A stretch of 64,000 bases of DNA from Rhodobacter sp. (GCA_027489175.1 JAIYAE010000020.1:57330-121329); one strand, 5' to 3'. Positions 1-7,725 are shown, numbered from the stretch's first letter. The notes: generated from the letters alone by a model not told the origin. Made by a program: numbers and translations.

Positions 1-528
1 CCAATCCTTGCCCGCCAGCGCGCCGTCCAGCACCTTCAAGAGCCGCTCCGCCTCGGCGCGGTAGCGTTCCTTCGGGCGGGGGTCTTCCACCTCTTTCCCA
101 GCGAAATGGTGGAAAAAGCCAAGCTGGCCAAACATCGGCCCCAGACCGCCCATCTGGAACATCAGCCACTGCACCGTTTCCCAATGCTTGCCTGCGGGGA
201 TCAACTGGCCCGACTTCTCTGCCAGGTAAAGCAGAATGGCGCCGCTTTCGAACAGGGCCAAGGGCTGGCCATCGGGGCCCAGTGGATCAATGATCGCGGG
301 GATCTTGTTGTTGGGGTTCAGGCTCAGGAATTCCGGGCTGGTCTGATCGTTCTTGCCAAAGTCGATCAGGTGCGCGTCATAAGGCAGGCCCGTCTCTTCC
401 AGCGCGATCGAGACCTTCACTCCATTCGGGGTTGGCAAGGAATACAGCTGGATCGCCGCAGGGTTGCGTGGTGGCCAGCGGCGGGTGATCAGAAACGCAT
501 CAAGCTGTGACAAGTCATGCTCCTTCAT
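1..528 (-). CDS. Glutathione S-transferase, N-terminal part (gene runs off the left edge)
   Basis: Only the first 176 codons are visible; the C-terminal helical domain and stop lie outside the window. The protein is a cytosolic glutathione S-transferase with a thioredoxin-fold N-terminal domain. After about 25 extra residues come [18 protein letters not shown], the glutathione-binding loop NPNNKIPAI with its cis-proline, and [13 protein letters not shown]. This pattern resembles the E. coli YfcG/YghU (Nu-class) disulfide-bond oxidoreductases. The start at 528 is the only ATG in frame near the N-terminus. An AAGGAG lies just inside the coding start rather than upstream, so the true start could be an internal codon. 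It is divergent from mscL, and no physiological partner is visible. Family is sure, substrate unknown. Confidence 0.85.
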   Translation of the reverse strand, partial: MKEHDLSQLDAFLITRRWPPRNPAAIQLYSLPTPNGVKVSIALEETGLPYDAHLIDFGKNDQTSPEFLSLNPNNKIPAIIDPLGPDGQPLALFESGAILLYLAEKSGQLIPAGKHWETVQWLMFQMGGLGPMFGQLGFFHHFAGKEVEDPRPKERYRAEAERLLKVLDGALAGKDW

Positions 529-663
529 GCAGAATTGTGCGACCTTAGGCCAAAATTCCCCGTTCGGAAGCCTGTTAACCTGTGCAATAGTTTGCGCGGG
601 CCTGTGCGCCTGTGCGATCAAAATGCCCACCGCAAAGGCGGGCGACAAAGAGGGAACCGTGTA

Positions 664-1035
664 ATGCTTAACGAATTCAAGGCCTTCATATCCAAGGGCA
701 ACGTGCTTGACCTTGCGGTTGGTATCATCATCGGCGCGGCTTTCACGGCCATCGTCACATCGCTGGTCGATGATCTAATCCAGCCCTTGATCGGCATGAT
801 CATCGGCGGGATCGATTTCTCGACCTGGGGCTTTTCCATCGGTGAAGCGAAATTCGCCATCGGCAACTTCATCACGGCCATCATCAAGTTCCTGATCGTG
901 GCCTGGGTGGTGTTCCTGATCGTGAAGGCCGTGAACCGGATGATGCCCAAGAAGGAAGAGGCTCCGGCCGCCCCGGCGGGCCCGTCCGACAACGACCTGT
1001 TGAAGGAAATCCTTGCCGAACTGAAGAAGTCCTGA
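664..1035 (+). CDS. mscL: Large-conductance mechanosensitive channel MscL
   Basis: This is the inner-membrane channel that opens under strong membrane tension and releases solutes during hypo-osmotic shock. The 123-residue protein starts [20 protein letters not shown], the conserved N-terminal amphipathic helix leading into TM1 (about 15-45, [14 protein letters not shown]). A periplasmic loop and TM2 (about 75-100, [18 protein letters not shown]) follow, then a charged C-terminal helix ending [13 protein letters not shown] that forms the cytoplasmic bundle. Length is close to the family norm (about 120-150). The ATG at 664 is preceded by GAGGGA; longer in-frame extensions upstream lack family residues. 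It is monocistronic, with a hairpin terminator directly after the stop. Confidence 0.97.
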   Translation: MLNEFKAFISKGNVLDLAVGIIIGAAFTAIVTSLVDDLIQPLIGMIIGGIDFSTWGFSIGEAKFAIGNFITAIIKFLIVAWVVFLIVKAVNRMMPKKEEAPAAPAGPSDNDLLKEILAELKKS

Positions 1036-1043
1036 TCCCGAAC

Positions 1044-1071
1044 CGGCCCGCAGGTGCAAGCTTGCGGGCCG
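1044..1071 (+). terminator. Hairpin after mscL
   Basis: A perfect 9-bp stem CGGCCCGCA / TGCGGGCCG (1044-1052 and 1063-1071) encloses a 10-nt loop, 9 nt after the mscL stop. There is no strong T-run, so it may act as a bidirectional block between mscL and the convergent gene ending at 1080. Confidence 0.55.
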
Positions 1072-1079
1072 CTTCACAG

Positions 1080-1682
1080 TCAGGCATGAGCCGGACGGGG
1101 TCGCAGGTACCAGTACCACAGCCGATAGGCCCACAAGGCCAGGAGCGGCCCGAAATGGACTGCGGCTGGGGGCCAGCTGCCCCAGTTGTGCAGGGCGGCC
1201 CAGTGGATCAGCACCAGAACTGCCGCAGGATAGGCCAGCCTTTGCAGGGTTTTCCACCCGGCATGCAGCCAGCGTTGTGACAGGTTATTCGACGTCAGCG
1301 CCAATGGCACAAAGATCAGCATCGCAGCCCAACCCGCCCAGATGTCGGTCTGCGGCATGGCTTCGATGATCCGGTCCAGCGTGCCCCGGTCAATCACATA
1401 GACCAGCGTGTGGAGGGCGGCGTAGACGAAGGCTGCCACCTCGATGTCGCGGCGATGATGCATCAGCCAGCGCGGCCAACTGCGCCCGCGGAACAAAAGC
1501 ATCAGGCCCGAGGCCATCATGCCGATGATCATGAATCGCGCCGCCCATTCGCCAGTGGGGTGCAGCAGCCGGTGAAAAGCCTGTGCGTTGTCCCCGAAAA
1601 GCGGTCCGATCAGGGGCAGGGCGGGTAACGCAAGGATGACCCAAAGGATCAGGGTCGCGGGCTTCTGGCCGAATAAAGTCAT
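1080..1682 (-). CDS. Ferric-reductase-like transmembrane protein, MsrQ-like
   Basis: Predicted inner-membrane heme protein of the ferric reductase-like transmembrane family, most like MsrQ, the quinol-oxidising partner of the periplasmic methionine sulfoxide reductase MsrP. It has 200 residues and about five or six membrane helices. Likely heme ligands are the histidines in HPTGEWAARF, YAALHTLVY and LVLIHWAALH. The histidine that E. coli MsrQ carries in LHNFVY is replaced by glutamine (LQRLAY) here. No msrP lies next to it. The ATG at 1682 has AGG 8 nt upstream and is preferred over one nine codons earlier. It could instead be a cytochrome b561-type paralogue rather than true MsrQ. Confidence 0.7.
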   Translation of the reverse strand: MTLFGQKPATLILWVILALPALPLIGPLFGDNAQAFHRLLHPTGEWAARFMIIGMMASGLMLLFRGRSWPRWLMHHRRDIEVAAFVYAALHTLVYVIDRGTLDRIIEAMPQTDIWAGWAAMLIFVPLALTSNNLSQRWLHAGWKTLQRLAYPAAVLVLIHWAALHNWGSWPPAAVHFGPLLALWAYRLWYWYLRPRPAHA

Positions 1683-1742
1683 GTGGCACCTGTGCTTGAT
1701 GCTCCACATACGCCGGTCAGCAGAACTTCCGTCGCCGCCGCG

Positions 1743-2318
1743 TCATATCCCCGATGGGGCTGCGCCAAGGCTTGCCAGCAAGACCTCAAGACCGCTGCGC
1801 ATCTCGGCTTCCGAGGTGTTCAACTCCTGCAGGCCGATATACGTCGCGTAAAACAGTTTTGCGGCCTCGACGGCCCGGGCATCTGGCAAGCCGACCTCGC
1901 AGAAACAGTCGCGCAGAAACCCAACGCGCCCTGCATCGACACTGCGCGAAACGCCCGCGACAACTGGGTCATGGCGCGCCCAGGCCCGCAGGGCAGGCTC
2001 TCCCTCCACACCGCCATAAGCGGGGTCGCGGCCTTCTGCGGCGGCTATCGCTATAAGCCTGGTCAAGCGGGCCAGCCCAGGCGGAGCTTCTGACGCAAGG
2101 GCGACGATGGAGCGAAAGGCCTTGTCCTGCCAGTACTCCAGCATCGCATCGCGCCAGGCCGCCGGATCGGCAAAGTGCCAGTAGAACGATCCCTTGGTTG
2201 CACCCAGATCACGGGCGACCGGCTCAACCCGCAGCCCGACCATGCCCTTTGCTGCCAAGGCGCGGAACCCTGCCAGCACCCAGTCTTCGCGTGTAAGCCG
2301 CTGCGTCATCTTGTCCAT
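1743..2318 (-). CDS. TetR/AcrR-family transcriptional regulator
   Basis: A 191-residue repressor-type regulator. The N-terminal helix-turn-helix is seen at about residues 8-50 (LTREDWVLAGFRALAAKG, then VEPVARDLGATKGSFYWHF), with the typical TetR pattern of G-x-F-Y-x-H-F at the recognition helix. The rest is the ligand-binding and dimerisation domain (about 60-185), which carries no signature I can assign to an effector. It is divergent from the membrane-protein gene at 2399. The 80-nt gap holds two copies of one inverted repeat, the expected layout for an autoregulated TetR gene controlling its neighbour. Inducer unknown. Confidence 0.93.
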   Translation of the reverse strand: MDKMTQRLTREDWVLAGFRALAAKGMVGLRVEPVARDLGATKGSFYWHFADPAAWRDAMLEYWQDKAFRSIVALASEAPPGLARLTRLIAIAAAEGRDPAYGGVEGEPALRAWARHDPVVAGVSRSVDAGRVGFLRDCFCEVGLPDARAVEAAKLFYATYIGLQELNTSEAEMRSGLEVLLASLGAAPSGI

Positions 2319-2325
2319 GCCTGTC

Positions 2326-2341
2326 CATACGATACCGTATT
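2326..2341. promoter_or_regulatory. TetR operator candidate, copy 1
   Basis: Inverted repeat ATACG-N4-CGTAT (2327-2340), 8 nt from the tetR start codon. It matches the copy at 2365-2380 in both arms and spacer length, and lies 39 bp from it centre to centre. Inferred binding site of the adjacent TetR protein. Confidence 0.65.
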
Positions 2342-2342
2342 G

Positions 2343-2364
2343 TTCCGTGCAATCTTCCGTGCAA
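2343..2364. repeat. 10-bp direct repeat between the two operator copies
   Basis: TTCCGTGCAA occurs at 2343-2352 and again at 2355-2364, a 12-bp pitch, filling the space between the two inverted repeats. It may be part of the divergent promoters or a further protein-binding site. Confidence 0.6.
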
Positions 2365-2380
2365 CATACGCTGGCGTATG
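2365..2380. promoter_or_regulatory. TetR operator candidate, copy 2
   Basis: Perfect inverted repeat CATACG-CTGG-CGTATG, 18 nt upstream of the ATG at 2399. It overlaps a possible earlier ATG at 2378, which argues that the real start of the downstream gene is 2399. Confidence 0.7.
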
Positions 2381-2398
2381 GTCACGATGGAGCGCGCC

Positions 2399-2824
2399 AT
2401 GAACATCCCCCTCCTTGCCGCCGCTGTCCTGTCAGCAGCAACCTTCGGCCTGCATGTCATCGGGGGCGGGGCTGAGTTTCATGTGCCCATTCAGGCGGTA
2501 GACATGCCGCTGCCGCTTCGGGCGGTATCTGCCATCTTGTGGCACTTTGTCAGCGCGATGTTGTTCTTGCAGGCCATTGCCTTTGGCTGGTTGGCGCTTA
2601 GGCCAAACATGCCATTGGCGTGGTTCCTGAGCGCCGTGCAACTTTGCTTTGCGGGACTGTTCCTGTTCTACGGACTGACGATGCTGGGAAGCATTTGGGT
2701 CTTGCTGCAATGGACGATCTTCACCGCCATCGCAGGTCTCGCGCTTTGGGGCCAATGGTCAGGGGCGCGGCATCTGCCTGCCCCTGACGGTGCAATTACA
2801 GGGCAAGCGCCTCGGCCCCGGTGA
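2399..2824 (+). CDS. Small four-helix membrane protein, probable target of the TetR regulator
   Basis: A 141-residue integral membrane protein of unknown function. I do not recognise a named family. Four hydrophobic segments are visible at about 1-20 (MNIPLLAAAVLSAATFGLHV), 45-70, 78-97 and 100-120, with a short hydrophilic C-terminus. The start at 2399 has GGAG at good spacing and lies just after operator copy 2. The 3' end overlaps the convergent ald gene by 29 bp, so the last residues are encoded opposite the end of ald. Its position across a two-operator intergenic region suggests repression by TetR and a role in response to that regulator's ligand. Confidence 0.75.
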   Translation: MNIPLLAAAVLSAATFGLHVIGGGAEFHVPIQAVDMPLPLRAVSAILWHFVSAMLFLQAIAFGWLALRPNMPLAWFLSAVQLCFAGLFLFYGLTMLGSIWVLLQWTIFTAIAGLALWGQWSGARHLPAPDGAITGQAPRPR

Positions 2825-3914
2825 TCGAGGGCAGGCCAAGCGCCACGCCCACCGCTTCATAGGTCAGCTTTCCGGCATGGACATTCAGGCCGTTCAAAAG
2901 GTGCCTGTCCTCGGCGCAGGCCTTTTTCCAGCCCTTGTCGGCAAGGGCCAGCATGAAAGGCATTGTAGCGTTGCTGAGCGCTTGCGTGGACGTCCGTGCC
3001 ACGGCCCCCGGCATGTTGGCGACGCAGTAATGCATGATCCCGTCCACCTCATAGATCGGGTCCTGGTGGGTGGTGGCTTTAGACGTCTCAAAGCAGCCGC
3101 CTTGGTCGATGGCCACATCAACCAACGCTGCGCCAGGCTTCAGTTCTTTCAGTTGGGCCTTCGAGATCAGCTTGGGCGCCGCCGCCCCCGGGATCAAAAC
3201 GGCGCCAATGATGAGGTCAGCCTCACGCGCCAGGGCGATGGTGTTCCCGGCACTGGCATAGGCGTTCTTGAACGCCCCGCCGAACACGTCATCCAGATAG
3301 CGCAGCCGGTTGATCGATCGGTCGATGACCGTGACATCCGCGCCCATTCCGGCGGCGATCTTGGCGGCATGGGTGCCGACGACCCCGCCGCCGATGACCA
3401 GAACCTTCGCAGGCAAAACGCCCGGCACACCGCCGAGGAGCACGCCGCGCCCACCATTGGCCTTTTGCAGCGTCCAGGCGCCGACCTGCGGGGCAAGTCG
3501 CCCCGCAACCTCGGACATCGGGGCGAGGAGGGGCAGGCCGCCCCGGTCATCCGTCACCGTTTCATAGGCGATGCAGGTGGCACCCGATTTGAGAAGATCC
3601 TTCGTCTGCGCCGGATCGGGGGCAAGGTGGAGGTAGGTGAACAGCAGCTGGCCCTCGCGCAGGCGCTTCCGCTCCACCGCCTGGGGTTCCTTGACCTTCA
3701 CGATCATGTCTGACTTTTCGAACACCTCTTCGGCGGTGTCGACGATCTTCGCGCCGGCCGACTTATAATCGGCATCGGTGAAACCTGCGCCGACCCCTGC
3801 GCCTTTCTCGATCATCACCTTGTGGCCATGCGCTACTGCTTCGCGCGCGGCGTCGGGGGTCATGCCGACCCGGAATTCCTGCGGCTTGATCTCTTTCGGG
3901 CAACCGATTTTCAT
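2796..3914 (-). CDS. ald: Alanine dehydrogenase
   Basis: Cytosolic NAD-dependent L-alanine dehydrogenase, interconverting L-alanine with pyruvate, ammonium and NADH; it lets the cell use alanine as carbon and nitrogen source. The 372 residues match the usual family length. Seen: MKIGCPKEIKPQEFRVG at the N-terminus, the Rossmann glycine motif VIGGGVVGTHAAKIAAGMGA, and the C-terminal GLNVHAGKLTYEAVG. The start at 3914 has AGGGAGA at proper spacing; the seven extra codons upstream are not conserved-looking. It is divergent from an Lrp/AsnC regulator, the usual arrangement for ald and its activator AldR. Confidence 0.97.
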   Translation of the reverse strand: MKIGCPKEIKPQEFRVGMTPDAAREAVAHGHKVMIEKGAGVGAGFTDADYKSAGAKIVDTAEEVFEKSDMIVKVKEPQAVERKRLREGQLLFTYLHLAPDPAQTKDLLKSGATCIAYETVTDDRGGLPLLAPMSEVAGRLAPQVGAWTLQKANGGRGVLLGGVPGVLPAKVLVIGGGVVGTHAAKIAAGMGADVTVIDRSINRLRYLDDVFGGAFKNAYASAGNTIALAREADLIIGAVLIPGAAAPKLISKAQLKELKPGAALVDVAIDQGGCFETSKATTHQDPIYEVDGIMHYCVANMPGAVARTSTQALSNATMPFMLALADKGWKKACAEDRHLLNGLNVHAGKLTYEAVGVALGLPSITGAEALAL

Positions 3915-4011
3915 GTGCTGTCTCCCTGCGGACATTGGTCCCTGATGGGATCAGTCTTTGCCGGTTGGCGCGCAGATACTTTGATTTCTGCATGACGCCA
4001 CAGCGGTTTCA

Positions 4012-4026
4012 CGGTAGAATTTACCG
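4012..4026. promoter_or_regulatory. Lrp-type operator candidate between ald and its regulator
   Basis: 15-bp dyad CGGTA-GAATT-TACCG in the 148-bp divergent gap. Length and AT-rich centre fit Lrp/AsnC-family sites. Inferred, not demonstrated. Confidence 0.5.
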
Positions 4027-4062
4027 CGTAGTCGGCTTTTCATCGAAGAAGTTACCAGGAAC

Positions 4063-4521
4063 ATGGACCTAGACGCCACAGACCGCCGCATCCTGACCGT
4101 GCTGCAAAAGCAAGGCCGGATCACCAATGCCGAGTTGAGCGAGATGGTGAACCTCTCCCCCTCTGCCTGCCACCGCCGGGTGCAACGGTTGGAGGAAGAG
4201 GGGTATATCGCCGGTTACGTCGCCCTTCTGGACACCCGAAAGCTGGGTCGGCTGACGACGGTATTTGTGGAAATCACCCTGCAAAGTCAGGCGGAAGACC
4301 TGCTTGACGCGTTCGAGCGTGAGGTGGCCCGCGTGCCTGACCTTCTCGAATGCCATCTGATGGCGGGGACAGCTGATTACCTTCTGAAGATCATGGCTGA
4401 GGATACCGAGGATTTCGCCCGCATTCACCGGCAATTCCTGTCCCGTCTGCCGGGGGTGCGGCAGATGCAGTCCTCGTTTGCGCTGCGGACGGTGGTTCGG
4501 ACGACGGCGCTATCGGTCTGA
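4063..4521 (+). CDS. Lrp/AsnC-family regulator, probable AldR
   Basis: A 152-residue leucine-responsive-type regulator. The N-terminal winged helix-turn-helix is seen at about residues 5-55 (DRRILTVLQKQGRITNAELS, then LSPSACHRRVQRLEEEG). The C-terminal RAM/AsnC ligand domain spans about 70-145 (VPDLLECHLMAGTADYLLKI). Such proteins form dimers to octamers and bind an amino acid. The gene is divergent from ald, so the likely job is alanine-responsive activation of ald, as for AldR in other alphaproteobacteria. The ATG at 4063 follows AGGA. The gene ends 4 nt before a large hairpin shared with the convergent epimerase gene. Confidence 0.93.
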   Translation: MDLDATDRRILTVLQKQGRITNAELSEMVNLSPSACHRRVQRLEEEGYIAGYVALLDTRKLGRLTTVFVEITLQSQAEDLLDAFEREVARVPDLLECHLMAGTADYLLKIMAEDTEDFARIHRQFLSRLPGVRQMQSSFALRTVVRTTALSV

Positions 4522-4525
4522 CGGG

Positions 4526-4582
4526 CACGAGTTTTCTGCGAAAACTCGATGATGGGACCCGAGTTTTCGCAGAAAACTCGTG
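4526..4582. repeat. Long inverted repeat of two GAGTTTT palindromes
   Basis: Two 23-nt arms (4526-4548 and 4560-4582) are exact reverse complements around an 11-nt loop. Each arm is itself a hairpin, CGAGTTTTC / GAAAACTCG around 3 nt. The element fills the gap between the convergent stops at 4521 and 4585. It is a likely bidirectional terminator, and it shares the GAGTTTT/AAAACTC core with the units at 17.87 and 40.92 kb. Confidence 0.85.
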
Positions 4583-4584
4583 CT

Positions 4585-5598
4585 TCAAACACGGTAATGC
4601 TCGCGATACCAGGCGACAAAGGCCGCGACGCCCTCGCGCACGGATGTTTCGGGCTGGTAGCCGGTCAGCCGTTTCAGAAGGCCGCAATCGGCCCAGGTTT
4701 CCGGCACGTCGCCCTTCTGCATCTCCATGAAATTCTTAGCGACCGTCACGCCAAGCGCGCGTTCGACTTCGGACACGAACTCCATCAGCGGCACGCGGGT
4801 GCTGTTGCCGATGTTGACCGTGCGGAACGGGGCGGCCAGGCTGAGGCTGTCGCCGGGTAGGATGTCTTCCGGCGTCGCGGGCTGAACCGGCGGCTGGTCC
4901 ACCAGAAGGCGGATGCCGCGGACCAGATCGGTCACATAGGTGAAATCCCGCGCCATCTGGCCATGGTTGTAGATGTCGATGGCCTCCCCCTCCAGCGCAG
5001 CCTTCACGAACTTGAAAAGGGCCATGTCAGGCCGGCCCCAGGGGCCATAGACGGTGAAAAAGCGGAACATCGTCACCGGCAGCTTCCACAGATGGGCGTA
5101 AGAATGCGCCATCGCCTCATTCGCCTTCTTCGTGGCCGCATAAAGAGTCAGCGGCATGTCGGTCTTATGCACCTCGGCAAAGGGCATGTCCGGGTTGGCC
5201 CCATAGACCGATGAAGTTGAGGCCATCAGCAGATGCTGAACCCCGAATGCCCGCGCGCATTCCAGCACATTGAACGCGCCCAGCAGGTTCGCCTCGACAT
5301 AGGCGCGCGGGTTTTCCAGGGAATAGCGCACCCCGGCCTGTGCGGCGAGGTGGATGATGATATCCGGCTGCTCTCTTTCGCAGAGGGTCTGCAACCGGGA
5401 CATGTCTTCCAGCATCCCCTCTTCACAGGTGAAACTGGGCGACTGCAGCAGGATCTGGTGGCGCGCGCGCTTCAGCGCTGGGTCGTAATAGGGCGTCATC
5501 CCGTCATAGCCGATGACGCGGAACCCATCCTTCAGCATCAGCTGTGCAAGGTGAAAGCCGATGAACCCGGCGGTGCCCGTAATCAAGACGCTGCGCAT
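4585..5598 (-). CDS. NAD-dependent nucleotide-sugar epimerase, UDP-glucuronate 4-epimerase type
   Basis: Extended short-chain dehydrogenase that most likely interconverts UDP-glucuronate and UDP-galacturonate for surface polysaccharide. The 337 residues open with the NAD-binding motif LITGTAGFIGFHLAQLML. They then show LAAQAGVRYSLENP, the catalytic serine in STSSVYG and the active-site YAATKK (Y-x-x-x-K), followed by RFFTVYGPWGRPDMA, typical of the CapI/LspL branch. Start chosen at ATG 5598; a TTG four codons upstream is also in frame. No other polysaccharide genes are adjacent. Substrate is inferred from the subfamily pattern. Confidence 0.88.
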   Translation of the reverse strand: MRSVLITGTAGFIGFHLAQLMLKDGFRVIGYDGMTPYYDPALKRARHQILLQSPSFTCEEGMLEDMSRLQTLCEREQPDIIIHLAAQAGVRYSLENPRAYVEANLLGAFNVLECARAFGVQHLLMASTSSVYGANPDMPFAEVHKTDMPLTLYAATKKANEAMAHSYAHLWKLPVTMFRFFTVYGPWGRPDMALFKFVKAALEGEAIDIYNHGQMARDFTYVTDLVRGIRLLVDQPPVQPATPEDILPGDSLSLAAPFRTVNIGNSTRVPLMEFVSEVERALGVTVAKNFMEMQKGDVPETWADCGLLKRLTGYQPETSVREGVAAFVAWYREHYRV

Positions 5599-5618
5599 GT
5601 CTGCCCCCAAGGTCTCAT

Positions 5619-5648
5619 GAAAAACCCCCGGCCTTGCGGACGGGGGTT
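5619..5648 (-). terminator. Rho-independent terminator of rpsU
   Basis: On the minus strand, stem AACCCCCG / CGGGGGTT (5641-5648 and 5623-5630) with a 10-nt loop is followed by five Ts. It lies 38 nt after the rpsU stop and just upstream of the epimerase start, insulating the two genes. Confidence 0.85.
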
Positions 5649-5686
5649 GATCGGGCGGGTATCGCTACCCCAGTGTCGCTGACGTC

Positions 5687-5893
5687 TTAAAGACCGCCTT
5701 CGCGCTGAAGCTTCTTCCGGGCAAGTTTCCTTGCACGGCGGACTGCTTCGGCCTGTTCGCGTGCTTTCTTGACGGAGGGCTTCTCGAAATGCTGCTTGAG
5801 CTTCATTTCCCGAAACACCCCTTCGCGCTGAAGTTTCTTCTTCAGGGCACGGAGAGCCTGTTCGACGTTGTTGTCGCGGACGCTGACCTGCAT
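5687..5893 (-). CDS. rpsU: 30S ribosomal protein S21
   Basis: Small-subunit ribosomal protein S21, which binds near the 3' end of 16S rRNA and helps mRNA selection. The 68-residue protein starts [20 protein letters not shown] and is dominated by basic residues ([20 protein letters not shown]), as in the alphaproteobacterial family. A GGAAGG sequence sits upstream of the ATG. The gene is single, has its own terminator, and is divergent from the COQ9 gene. Strong, regular codon use fits high expression. Confidence 0.97.
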   Translation of the reverse strand: MQVSVRDNNVEQALRALKKKLQREGVFREMKLKQHFEKPSVKKAREQAEAVRRARKLARKKLQREGGL

Positions 5894-6000
5894 GTGGTTG
5901 TCACCACCTTCCTAAGTTAGAGTTGCACTATGATGTGCAGGCCCGCGCCCTATAACAAAGCGGGGGTGGCTTGTCCACCGAACTGGAAACGGGGGTTAGG

Positions 6001-6672
6001 ATGACCGAAGACACCAAAGACCGGGTTCTGGACGCGGCCCTTGTCCATGTGCCGTTTGACGGCTGGTCGGACCGCACGCTGAAGGCCGCACTGGCCGATG
6101 CCGGGGTGGCCGCTGGTCTTGGCAAGGCGCTTTTCCCGCGCGGCGGGGTTGACCTGGCGCTGGCCTATCACGCGCGCGGCGATGCCGAGATGCTGGCCAA
6201 ACTGGCCGAGACCGACCTTGCCGCCCTGCGGTTTCGTGACCGCATCGCCAGGGCCGTGCAGATCCGGCTTGAGCTTGCGGATCAAGAGCTTGTGCGCCGC
6301 GGTAGCACCCTCTTTTCCTTGCCGAACCACGCCGCTGACGGGGCCAAGGCCGTCTGGGGCACGGCGGACAAGATCTGGACGGCGCTGGGCGATACCTCCA
6401 CCGATGTGAACTGGTACACCAAGCGCGCGACACTGTCGGCGGTCTATGGCGCGACGGTGCTCTATTGGCTGGGCGACACCTCGCCCGGGCAGCAGGCGAC
6501 ATGGGAGTTTCTGGATCGCCGCATCGACGGCGTGATGCAGATCGAGACGCTGAAGGCCAAGGTCAGGGAAAATCCGCTGGGCAAGGCGATTCTTGCCGGT
6601 CCCGGAAAGGTTCTGGCAACCTTCCGCAAGCCAAGAATGCCAGATGACCTGCCCGGCCGCCAGAACGGCTGA
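6001..6672 (+). CDS. COQ9 family protein (ubiquinone biosynthesis)
   Basis: Homologue of mitochondrial COQ9, a lipid-binding TetR-fold protein that presents ubiquinone precursors to the COQ7-type hydroxylase. The protein has 223 residues. The N-terminal helix-turn-helix-like part (DRVLDAALVHVPFDGWSDRTLKAAL is the family's opening, residues about 6-30) is followed by the conserved lipid-binding helices (TDVNWYTKRATLSAVYG and FLDRRIDGVMQIE, near residues 140-190). Start at ATG 6001 after GGGGG; a TTG ten codons upstream is less likely. The gene is followed after 21 nt by a quinone oxidoreductase, probably co-transcribed. Confidence 0.92.
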   Translation: MTEDTKDRVLDAALVHVPFDGWSDRTLKAALADAGVAAGLGKALFPRGGVDLALAYHARGDAEMLAKLAETDLAALRFRDRIARAVQIRLELADQELVRRGSTLFSLPNHAADGAKAVWGTADKIWTALGDTSTDVNWYTKRATLSAVYGATVLYWLGDTSPGQQATWEFLDRRIDGVMQIETLKAKVRENPLGKAILAGPGKVLATFRKPRMPDDLPGRQNG

Positions 6673-6693
6673 CCTGTCCCTTGCGAAAGACCG

Positions 6694-7689
6694 ATGATGA
6701 CCCTGTCCCACTCCATGCTCGCCGTTGAAATCTCATCTCCCGGCGGACCGGATGTCTTGCTCCCCTGTTCGGTTCCCGTTCCGGTGCCGGGGCATGGCCA
6801 GATCATCATCCGCATCGCCTATGCCGGGGTAAACCGGCCCGACGCGCTGCAACGGGCCGGGGCCTATGCGCCGCCGCCCTCGGCCTCGCCCTTGCCGGGG
6901 TTGGAATGCTCGGGGACGGTGGTTGAGGTTGGGCCCGGCGTCAGCCGCTGGCAGATCGGTGACCGGGTCTGCGCCTTGCTGCCCGGTGGCGGCTATGCCG
7001 AATATGCAGTCACGCATGAGGCGCATGCCCTGCCTGTCCCGCCCGGACTATCGATGGCCGAAGCCGCCTGCCTGCCGGAAACCTGTTTCACCGTCTGGTC
7101 CAACATCGTCATGCGCGGCGGCCTGCAGGCGGGAGAGCGGTTCCTCGTGCACGGCGGCACTTCCGGCATTGGCACCACGGCCATCCAGATTGCCGCCGCT
7201 CTGGGCGCCCGGGTCTTTGCCACGGCCGGATCGGACGACAAATGCCAGGTCTGCCGTGATCTTGGCGCCGAAGTGGCGGTCAACTACCGCAGCGATGATT
7301 TCGTGCCGGTCCTGCAGGCCCAGGGCGGGGCAAACCTTATCCTCGACATGGTCGGCGGCCCTTATATCGAACGCAACATCAAGGCCTTGGCGGATGACGG
7401 GCGGTTGGTGCAGATCGCTTTCCTGCAAGGGCCGAAGGTCACGCTGAACTTTGCCGAACTGATGATGCGCCGCCTGACGCTGACCGGGTCCACCCTCCGC
7501 CCGCAGTCTGACCTTGCCAAGGCGAGGATTGCCAAGGCCGTTGAAACCCATGTCTGGCCGATGATCGCCAGGGGGGCGTTTCGGGTTGTCATGGACAGTG
7601 AGTTTCCCCTGACTGAAGCCGCCGCCGCCCACTGGCGGATTGAGGCTGAGGGGCATGTCGGCAAGATCGTCCTCAAGGTTGAGGAATAG
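6694..7689 (+). CDS. NAD(P)H-quinone oxidoreductase, zinc-free MDR family (PIG3 type)
   Basis: Cytosolic medium-chain dehydrogenase/reductase that reduces quinones with NADPH. The 331 residues contain GVNRPDALQRAGAYAPP and PLPGLECSGTVVEVGPGV in the GroES-like domain. The Rossmann domain has HGGTSGIGTTAIQIAAALGA, and LTLTGSTLRPQS and EAEGHVGKIVL follow, all typical of the TP53I3/PIG3 branch. Catalytic zinc ligands are absent, as expected for this branch. It follows the COQ9 gene closely, so the pair may act on the quinone pool, but the in vivo substrate is not known. A second ATG two codons after the first is an alternative start. Confidence 0.9.
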   Translation: MMTLSHSMLAVEISSPGGPDVLLPCSVPVPVPGHGQIIIRIAYAGVNRPDALQRAGAYAPPPSASPLPGLECSGTVVEVGPGVSRWQIGDRVCALLPGGGYAEYAVTHEAHALPVPPGLSMAEAACLPETCFTVWSNIVMRGGLQAGERFLVHGGTSGIGTTAIQIAAALGARVFATAGSDDKCQVCRDLGAEVAVNYRSDDFVPVLQAQGGANLILDMVGGPYIERNIKALADDGRLVQIAFLQGPKVTLNFAELMMRRLTLTGSTLRPQSDLAKARIAKAVETHVWPMIARGAFRVVMDSEFPLTEAAAAHWRIEAEGHVGKIVLKVEE

Positions 7690-7725
7690 GGGGCAGGCCA
7701 GCGGCCCCCCCCCCCTTTCACCGGC

